DNA of 64,000 nt from CAIUMH01 sp963758555 (GTDB lineage Bacteria; Actinomycetota; Acidimicrobiia; Acidimicrobiales; RAAP-2). Position 1 is the first letter of the stretch; the number at the start of each line of letters is the position of its first letter. Of the stretch, positions 57,595 to 64,000 are shown piece after piece. The DNA lies in NCBI GenBank assembly GCA_963758555.1, contig CAVWVW010000003.1, positions 744,001-808,000 on the forward strand, given 5' to 3'. The notes under the pieces are model-generated. The model was not told the origin of the DNA and ran no database searches. It saw nothing but the letters and a program-made list of their open reading frames with translations. The position numbers were made by a program, and so were the translations under genes.

Positions 57595-59512
57595 GTGGTG
57601 CAGCGCCCAGAGCGAGACTCGATCCCCGAGAGCCCGGGTTGCTATCAGTTCTTGGACGCCCAAGGACGGGTCCTCTACGTGGGCAAGGCCCGCTCGCTGC
57701 GCCAGCGGCTGAGCTCGTACTTCCAAGATCCGGCCGCGCTCCACCCCCGCACAGCCCAGATGGTCCAGGCGGCGGAGCGCGTCGAGTGGACGGTCACGAC
57801 GACCGAGGTCGAAGCCCTCGTCCTCGAGAACTCGCTGATCAAGTCGTTCCTGCCCCGCTACAACGTCCGTCTGAAGGACGACAAGAGCTATCCGTGGCTG
57901 GCGCTGACCATGGGCGACGAGTGGCCGAGGCCCGTGGTGACCCGAGGGGCACGCCGCCGAGGCACCCGCTACTTCGGCCCCTTCGGTCACGTGCGATCGC
58001 TCCGACGCACGGTCGATCTGCTCCTGCCGCTCTTCCCGGTGCGGACGTGCTCGGACGCCAAGCTCGCTCGCCACCAGCGCTCGGGGCGGCCCTGCCTGCT
58101 CTTCGACATCGAGCGCTGCTCGGGGCCGTGCATCGAGGCGGTGGACAAGGACACCTACGCCGCCCACCTCGATGGCTTCAACCGCTTCTTCTCCGGCGAG
58201 GTCGGTCCTCTGCTGGCCTCGCTCGAGAGCCAGATGAAGGAGGCAGCGGCCGATCGGGCCTTCGAGCGCGCCGCTCGGCTCCGCGACGGGATCACGGCCG
58301 TCCAGGAGGCAGCGGAGAGCCAAGAGGTGGTGCTCGGCGATCGAGACGACCTTGACCTCGTGGGCGTGGCGCACGACGAGCTCCAGCTGGCGGTGGTGGT
58401 GCTCCACGTCCGACACGGTCGCATCGTGGGTCGAAGCTCCTCGGTGGCCGACCTCGTCGAGCCGGTCGACGAGGCCGGCCTCACCGGCGCGGTGCTCAGA
58501 GACCTCTACGGCGAGCCGGCCGCCAGCGTCCCACCGGTGGTGGCGGTGGCCACCGCACCCGCCGATGCCGACGTGGTGGAGCGGTGGCTGGCTGAGCAGC
58601 GAGGGGCGCCCGTGCGCCTCCGGGTGCCCGCCAAGGGTCCCAAGCGGCGCCTGATCGAGATGGCCGAGCGCAACGCGGGGGAGGACCGGGATCGCGATCG
58701 CCTGCGGCGGGCCGCTGATCACAACGTGCGCTCCAAGGCGCTCTTGGAGATCCAAGAGGCCCTGGGGCTCGAGCGCCCGCCCTTCCGCATCGAGTGCTAC
58801 GACATGAGCCACCTCCAGGGAACCTCGTACGTCGGCTCCATGGTGGTCTTCGAAGACGGCGTCCCGGTCAAGAGCGCCTATCGGCACTTCAGCGTCCGGA
58901 CGGTCGCTGGCAACGACGACTACGCGGCGATGGCCGAGGTGCTCAGCCGCCGCTTGAAGCGCTGGGAGGAGGCCCCAGCCAAGGAGCGGCGGCGAGGCTT
59001 CGCTGCACCAGCCGACCTCCTGCTGATCGACGGCGGGAAAGGGCAGCTCGGGGTGGCCGTGGCCGCCGTCGATGCGGCCGGCCTCCATGACAAGGTGGCC
59101 GTGGCCTCGATGGCGAAGCGCTTCGAGGAGATCTTCCTCCCTGGTCGTGAGCGCTCGATCTTGCTGCCCCGGGGCTCCGAGGGGCTCTTCTTGCTCCAGC
59201 GGATCCGAGACGAGGCGCATCGCTTCGCCATCGGGTTCCACCGCTCCACGAGAGGCCGAGCCATGGTCGAGAGCGCCCTCGAGGGCGTCCCCGGCCTGGG
59301 TGCACAGCGCCAAGCCCGGCTCCTGGAGCGCTTCGGCACCGTCCAGGCCGTGCGTCAGGCCACCAGGGCAGAGCTGCGCGACGAAGCAGTGGCTGCCGGC
59401 GTCGGTGGCAGATGCCCTCTTCGACCACCTGCACCCTTCGCTGAGCCGAGAGTGCGCCGCGGGGCGCAGAGCGGGAGGCAGACTCTTCTCATGGCTGAGT
59501 TCCTGGTGGTGA
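57595..59512 (+). CDS. uvrC: excinuclease ABC subunit C (frameshift near the 3' end)
   Basis: Dual-incision nuclease of nucleotide excision repair. GTG 57595 or 57598. The GIY-YIG domain reads SPGCYQFLDAQGRVLYVGKARSL; the UVR helix pair is EAAADRAFERAARLRDGI; the C-terminal RNase H-like nuclease has ECYDMSHLQGTSYVGSMVVF and LLLIDGGKGQLGVAV. After VPGLGAQRQARLLERFG the frame changes near 59404, giving ADALFDHLHPSLSR and a stop at 59510; corrected length 638 residues. Without the correction the frame would run on into rapZ, which begins 22 bases before the corrected uvrC stop. Confidence 0.94.
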
Positions 59513-60347
59513 CGGGCATGTCGGGCGCCGGGCGCTCGACGGCGGCGGCGGGGCTCGAGGATCTGGGCTGGTTCGTCATCGACAACCTGCCACCTGCCAT
59601 CATCCCGAGCGTCGGCACGCTGGTCAGCCGGCCGGGGTCTGACACCTCGCGCGTGGCGCTGGTGGCGGGGCGAGGTGGGGGAGGCGATGCCGACGAGCTG
59701 CTCGAGGCGGTCGAGCGCCTCGAGATGGGGGCGCACGTGGTGCGCGTGCTCTTCCTCGACGCCAGCGACGAGGTCTTGATCCGTCGCTACGAGGGCACTC
59801 GTCGACGCCATCCTCGAGCCGGCAGCGGCGTCGAAGAGGCGGTGCAGGAGGAGCGGTCCTCGCTCCAGGCGCTGCTCAACCGCGCCGACATCGTGCTCGA
59901 CACCGGCGAGCTCAACATCAACCAGCTCAGAGCACGCATCGTCGAGCTCTTCTCTGACCAGCTGGGCCCCGACAAGATGCGAACGACGGTGATGTCCTTC
60001 GGGTTCAAGCACGGGCTGCCTCTCGACGTCGACATGGTCTTCGACGTCCGCTTCCTGCCCAACCCGCATTGGATCGACGAGCTCCGAGAGCAGAGCGGCC
60101 TCGACGAGGGCGTTCGAAGCTACGTCTTCTCCCACCAGGAGGCTGACGCCTTCGTCAGACAAGGTGGTCGACCTGCTCGTCTCCTTGCTGCCGGACTTCG
60201 TGCGAGAGGGCAAGTCCTACCTCACCATCGGCGTCGGCTGCACGGGCGGGCACCATCGGTCGGTGGCGGTGGCCGAGGAGATCGGCCGTCGCCTCCGCGC
60301 CGCCGGTCACCCTCTGTCGGTCTTCCACCGCGACGTGCGATCGATGA
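59491..60347 (+). CDS. rapZ: RapZ-family nucleotide-binding protein (two frameshifts)
   Basis: P-loop protein of the RapZ/YvcJ family. From ATG 59491: Walker A VTGMSGAGRSTAAAGLEDLG (Arg in place of the usual Lys, as in other actinobacteria) and WFVIDNLPPAIIP. FLDASDEVLIRRYEGTRRRHP and MSFGFKHGLPLDVDMVFDVRFLPNP follow. At 60157 an extra A shifts the frame before DKVVDLLVSLLPDFV; the C-terminal domain continues YLTIGVGCTGGHHRSVAVAE. A second extra base near 60335-60340 is needed to stop as HRDVDR in an ATGA overlap with yvcK, giving 284 residues, exactly the family length. The second correction is inferred. Confidence 0.88.
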
Positions 60348-61215
60348 GCGGCACCAAGGTCGTCGCCGTCGGCGGCGGCCACGGCACCGCCGTGACCCTG
60401 CGGGCCGTCCGCCGCTACGCCAGCGAGATCACGGCCATCGTCTCCGCCGCTGACGACGGTGGCTCGAGCGGTCGCCTGCGCGATCTGCTCGGGGTGCCGG
60501 CGCTGGGCGACCTCCGCAAGTGCCTCGCCGCCCTCGCCGCTGATGAGTCGACGCTCGCCGTCGTCGCTCGAGACCCGCTACTGGAGGGCAGGCCTCGCAG
60601 GCCATGCCATGGGCAACCTGCTGCTGGCTGGTCTGATCGAGCAGGCCGGTGACCTCACGGCGGCGGTCAGAGAGGCAGGGGTCCTCCTCGGCACGGTGGG
60701 CTGCGTGCTGCCCTGCCACCACCATCCCCACCGAGCTCCAGAGCGGTGCTGCGCCAAGGCTCCATGGTCGGGCAGGCGGCCATCGGGCAGAGCGAGTCGG
60801 TCCTCGAGGTGTCGATCCTGCCGGAGAGCGCACGGCCCCCTGACCAGGCGCTTCGCGCCTTGGCCGAGGCCGATCAGATCGTGATCGGGCCCGGATCGCT
60901 CTACACCAGCGTGCTGGCCGCCGCCGTGGTGCCGAGCATGGCGGAGGCGATCTCGACGTCCGAGGCGACGACCATCTTCGTCTGCAATCTCGAGGCGCAC
61001 GCCCCTGAGACCAGCGGTTACAGCGTGGCAGACCACCTCGACGCGCTCGGCTCGGCACGCCGTCGTGCCCGACGTGGTGCTCTGTGACACGCAGGGCTCG
61101 ATGGAGCTTGGCAGCGTTGAGATGGCGGTGGTCGACGTAGATCTGAGAGGATCGAATGGCCTGGTTCACGAACCAGGCAAGCTGGCGAGGGCGCTTGGAG
61201 GCTCTCGTCGGGTGA
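60344..61215 (+). CDS. yvcK: YvcK/CofD-like protein (about five +1 frameshifts)
   Basis: Gluconeogenesis and cell-shape factor of the CofD-like family, partner gene of rapZ. From ATG 60344: VVAVGGGHGTAVTLRAVRRYA, VSAADDGGSSGRLRDLLGVPALGDLR. Later pieces lie in changing frames: SLETRYWRAGLAGHAMGNLLLAGL, ATTIPTELQS, LRQGSMVGQAAIGQSESVLE, QIVIGPGSLYTSVLAAAVVP, FVCNLEAHAPETSGYSVADHLDALG, HAVVPDVVLCD. Extra bases are placed near 60560, 60714, 60746, 61052 and 61195; the corrected protein ends LARALEALVG and has 288 residues. whiA, which normally follows, is absent. Confidence 0.88.
61159..61178. repeat. 8-bp palindrome inside yvcK
   Basis: GCCTGGTT and AACCAGGC form a perfect eight-pair stem around CACG. 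It lies in the conserved GLVHEPGKL coding segment, so it may be incidental. Confidence 0.5.
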
Positions 61216-61241
61216 GGGCAAGCGACTCAGGAGGCGGCGGC

Positions 61242-62262
61242 GTGACGGTGCGAGTGGGGATCAACGGCTTCGGCCGGATAGGCAGAGGCTTCATCCGAGC
61301 AGCGCTGGCGCAGGACGCTGACCTCGAGGTGGTGGCCGTCAACGACCTCACCTCGCCAGAGACGAACGCACATCTGCTCCGCTACGACTCGACGCAGGGT
61401 CGCCTCGGCGTGGACGTCGAGGTCGACCAGGGCGTGCTCGTGGTGGGTGGGCAGAAGATCACCGTGCTCCAAGAGCGCGACCCCGCCGACCTGTCGTGGG
61501 GCGAGCTCGGCGTGGACGTCGTCGTCGAGTCGACGGGTCGGTTCACCAAGCGTGAGGACGCCGCGCTGCACCTCGCGGCCGGGGCCCGCAAGGTCGTCAT
61601 CTCCGCCCCCGCTACGGGCGCTGACGCCACCTTCGTGGTGGGCGTCAACGACGACCAGTACGACCCTGAGCACGACGACGTCGTGTCGAACGCCTCGTGC
61701 ACGACCAACTGCTTCGTCCCGATGGTCAAGGTCCTCGACGACGCCTTCGGGGTGACGTCGGGGCTCATGACCACGGTGCACGCCTACACCAACGATCAGA
61801 ACCTCTTGGACCTGGCGCACAGCGATCTGCGCCGGGCTCGGGCGGCCGCGGTCAACATCGTCCCTGCCTCCTCTGGAGCCGCCCGGGCGACCGGGCTGGT
61901 CCTCCAGGCCATGCAAGGGCGACTCGACGGCACCGCGCTCCGTGTGCCCGTGCCCACCGGGTCCATCACCGACTTCACCGCGGTGGTGCCGGGCAGCGCC
62001 GTCGGTCGACGAGGTCAACGAGGCCTTCCTGGCGGCGGCCACCGAAGGGCCGCTCAGCCAGGTCCTCGTCTACACCGACGAGCCGATCGTGAGCTCCGAC
62101 ATCGTGGGCACACCGGCCTCGTGCACCTTCGACTCTGGACTCACGATGGTCCAGGACATCGACGGTGCCTCCAGCATCGTCAAGGTCTTCGGTTGGTACG
62201 ACAACGAGTGGGGCTACGCCAATCGCCTCGTCGATCTCGTCGGCATCATCGGACGCCGCTGA
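61242..62262 (+). CDS. gap: glyceraldehyde-3-phosphate dehydrogenase (one-base frameshift)
   Basis: Glycolytic NAD-dependent dehydrogenase. GTG 61242 follows a strong AGGAGG with a seven-base spacer. VRVGINGFGRIGRGFIRAAL and VVAVNDLTSPETNAHLLRYDS match the family; the catalytic Cys is in SNASCTTNC and the catalytic His in VHAYTNDQNLLD. An extra G near 62001 precedes SVDEVNEAFLAAATEGPL; the protein resumes VQDIDGASSIVKVFGWYDNEWGYA and ends at TGA 62260. Corrected length is 339 residues. The corrected stop overlaps pgk (TGATG). Confidence 0.95.
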
Positions 62263-63434
62263 TGTCTGCTCGGCCCCCGGCGCTGCGCGGCTTGCCCCTC
62301 CTTGAGGATCTGGGCGAGCTCGAGGGACGCCGAGTGCTGGTCCGAGCGGACTTCAACGTCCCGATCATCGATGGGCCCAAGGGGTGCCGGATCGCCGACG
62401 ACATGCGGATCACCGCCACCTTGCCCACCTTGAGATGGCTCCAAGAGCGCGGTGCGACCGTGGTGTGCTGCTCTCACCTCGGTCGACCGAAGGATGGCTT
62501 CGACGAGCACCTGAGCCTGGTGCCCGTCGCCAAACGGCTGGCCGCCCTCGCTCCGGGCATCGAGGTGATGGAGAACCTTCGCTTCGATCCACGCGAGGTG
62601 GAGGGCGACCCGACGTTCGTCGCCGAGCTGATCGAGGGCTTCGACGCCTACGTGAACGACGCCTTCGGGGCCTCGCACCGGAGCCACGCCTCGATGATCG
62701 GACCACCGAAGTTCCTGCCGAGCGCCGCGGGCCGTCTCGTTGCCCGTGAGGTCGAGGTGCTCGGCGGGATGCTCACCGAGCCCAAGCGCCCGTTCGTGGC
62801 GATCGTGGGCGGGGCCAAGGTGGCTGACAAGCTCGGCGTGCTCGATGCGCTCTCCACCAAGGCGGACGTGATCATCGTCGGCGGCGGGATGGCGTTCACG
62901 TTCCTGGCCGCCCAAGGTCGGGCGATCGGCGGCTCGATGCTCGACGAGTCGAAGCTCGATGCCTGCCGGAAGCTCCTGCGAGGCCCGGCTGAGATCCTCC
63001 TGCCGACCGACGTGGTGGCCCTGGAGCCGGGCGCGCGCTTCGGCCAGGGCGAGAGCGGCGGCGAGGTTCGGAGCTTCGAGGGCGACCTCGAGGATGGCTG
63101 GGTCGGCCTCGACGTCGGTCCGAAGAGCGCTGCTCTCTTTGCTGAGGCCATCGCCACGGCGGGCACGGTGCTGTGGAACGGCCCCATGGGCGTCTTCGAG
63201 GACGCGCGCTTCGCCGAGGGGACGCGCGTGGTCGGACAGGCCGTGGCCTCGTGTCGGGGCAAGAGCATCGTGGGCGGGGGTGACAGCGCGAGGGCAGTCG
63301 ACGAGCTTGGCCTCTGCGAGCAGATCGACTTCATCTCGACGGGAGGCGGCGCATCCCTCGAGTTCCTCGAGTACGGAGACCTGCCTGCGCTGGCGGCGCT
63401 GCGGGGTGCCTCGAACGCTCCCCACGCTCGGTGA
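62262..63434 (+). CDS. pgk: phosphoglycerate kinase
   Basis: Makes ATP from 1,3-bisphosphoglycerate. I start at ATG 62262, giving 390 residues; the open frame extends further upstream through gap but that is out of frame for Gap. RRVLVRADFNVPIIDG opens the N domain, then CSHLGRPKDGFDEHLSL. The C domain has VAIVGGAKVADKLGVLDAL, GGGMAFTFLAAQG, LDVGPKSAALFAEA, VLWNGPMGVFED, and SIVGGGDSARAV. It is shorter than most relatives because the strand before MENLRFDPREVEGD lacks about 25 residues. No indel is seen. It overlaps tpiA by 4 bases. Confidence 0.95.
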   Translation: MSARPPALRGLPLLEDLGELEGRRVLVRADFNVPIIDGPKGCRIADDMRITATLPTLRWLQERGATVVCCSHLGRPKDGFDEHLSLVPVAKRLAALAPGIEVMENLRFDPREVEGDPTFVAELIEGFDAYVNDAFGASHRSHASMIGPPKFLPSAAGRLVAREVEVLGGMLTEPKRPFVAIVGGAKVADKLGVLDALSTKADVIIVGGGMAFTFLAAQGRAIGGSMLDESKLDACRKLLRGPAEILLPTDVVALEPGARFGQGESGGEVRSFEGDLEDGWVGLDVGPKSAALFAEAIATAGTVLWNGPMGVFEDARFAEGTRVVGQAVASCRGKSIVGGGDSARAVDELGLCEQIDFISTGGGASLEFLEYGDLPALAALRGASNAPHAR

Positions 63435-64000
63435 GCAAACCGGCGCCGGTGCGTCGTCCGCTGATCGCGGGCAACTGGAAGATGCACCTCGATCACGTGG
63501 CGGCGATCCGCCTCGTCCAAGACCTCGCCCTGCGGCTCCGCTCGCTCGAGCACCACGAGGTCGACGTCGCGGTCTTCCCGCCGTTCACCGACCTGCGCTC
63601 GGTCGAGGGCGTCCTTGGCGCCGACCAGCTCCCTGTGCTCTTGGGTGCGCAGCACTGCTCGCCCTTCGAGGAGGGCGCCTACACCGGCGAGATCAGCCTC
63701 TCGATGCTTGCCCGACTCTCGGTCACGATGGTGCTCGTCGGCCACTCAGAGCGTCGAGAGCTCTTCGCCATGACCGACGAGCAGGTGGCGGCCACCGCTC
63801 GAGCGGTGCTCAACGGGGGGCTCACGCCCCTGATCTGCGTGGGGGAGACCGGTCCGGAGCGCGACGAGGGCTCCACCCTCGCTCGGCTCGAGAGCCAGGT
63901 GACCGCCGCTCTTGACGGCGTGGCCCCCGGCAAGGAGTCCGAGGTCGTCATCGCCTACGAGCCCATCTGGGCGATCGGAACGGGCGTGGCGGCGACGCCA
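63431..64000 (+). CDS. tpiA: triosephosphate isomerase, N-terminal part
   Basis: Interconverts dihydroxyacetone phosphate and glyceraldehyde 3-phosphate. The frame opens at GTG 63431 (GTGA overlap with pgk) and remains open to the window edge, 190 residues. The substrate lysine is in PLIAGNWKMHLD, the catalytic His in VLVGHSERRELF, and the catalytic Glu with the flexible loop in IAYEPIWAIGTGVAATP. No frameshift is present. The remaining third lies beyond the window. Confidence 0.96.
   Translation, partial: MSKPAPVRRPLIAGNWKMHLDHVAAIRLVQDLALRLRSLEHHEVDVAVFPPFTDLRSVEGVLGADQLPVLLGAQHCSPFEEGAYTGEISLSMLARLSVTMVLVGHSERRELFAMTDEQVAATARAVLNGGLTPLICVGETGPERDEGSTLARLESQVTAALDGVAPGKESEVVIAYEPIWAIGTGVAATP

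Noticed and set aside
57283..60213. A 976-codon reverse open frame
   Set aside because: It is antisense to uvrC and rapZ, has no recognisable domain, and arises from high GC codon bias, as does the 636-codon reverse frame at 3998-5908.
57595..60453. A single 952-codon open frame joining UvrC and RapZ
   Set aside because: The UvrC C-terminal helix-hairpin-helix end is in another frame and RapZ has its own ATG and ribosome site; the fusion results from the frameshift near 59404.
61065..63434. A 789-codon open frame linking the YvcK end, Gap and Pgk
   Set aside because: It reads Gap only up to 62001 and then a wrong frame; yvcK, gap and pgk each have proper starts and stops once +1 errors are removed.

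Overview
The window reads as a chromosomal backbone segment of a high-GC Actinomycetota. The evidence is a mycothiol synthase gene (mshD), menaquinone genes, many GTG starts, TANNNT -10 boxes, and gene order that matches known actinobacterial blocks: relA-hisS-aspS-rarA-alaS-ruvX-mltG-aroE, hisDCBHAF-hisI-trpE-trpC-trpBA, pdtaR-polA-rpsA-coaE-uvrB-uvrA, uvrC-rapZ-yvcK and gap-pgk-tpi. A separate trpF beside hisA, and the absence of whiA between yvcK and gap, argue against Mycobacterium or Streptomyces. A deep-branching class such as Acidimicrobiia is my inference, not a proven assignment. I see no insertion sequence, prophage, CRISPR array or rRNA. No stretch over 300 bases lacks a gene. The longest intergenic gap is 43067-43342, which holds a hairpin and the rpsA promoter.

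Layout. 1-11656: stringent response (relA fragment), tRNA synthetases (hisS, aspS, alaS), rarA, ruvX, mltG, aroE and a SEDS gene. 11646-17589: cell envelope and phosphate (a DUF151 nuclease, a second SEDS gene, ppk1, a flippase-like membrane protein, a Dpm1-like glycosyltransferase). 17576-22565: menF-menG, a small membrane protein, a VIT transporter, mshD, nth and a small unknown. 22590-34222: a nearly unbroken his-trp supercluster (hisDCBHAF, a GroES-like gene, hisI, trpE, ygfZ, trpC, trpF, trpB, trpA). 34219-37343: a reverse-strand fatty acid operon (fabD-fabG-acpP-fabF). 37423-44764: a nitrilase-family gene, tRNA-Leu(CAA), menC, a coiled-coil protein, pdtaR, polA and rpsA. 44898-50677: a four-gene glycan cassette inserted between rpsA and coaE. 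50754-64000: coaE, uvrB, uvrA, nadA, uvrC, rapZ, yvcK, gap, pgk and a partial tpiA.

Two window-wide patterns stand out. First, fifteen transcription units begin with a TANNNT hexamer whose last T lies 6-8 bases before the start codon, the signature of leaderless transcripts; it also fixes several start codons. Second, many conserved housekeeping genes are broken by single-base indels, mostly +1. They are dense in 50.0-54.2 kb and 59.4-62.0 kb (uvrB alone needs about eight), while neighbouring genes are clean. When the indels are removed, family-typical lengths and the 1-4 base stop/start overlaps seen elsewhere are restored. Uncorrected sequence error is therefore the most economical explanation, and the affected genes are annotated here at full extent with indel positions noted.
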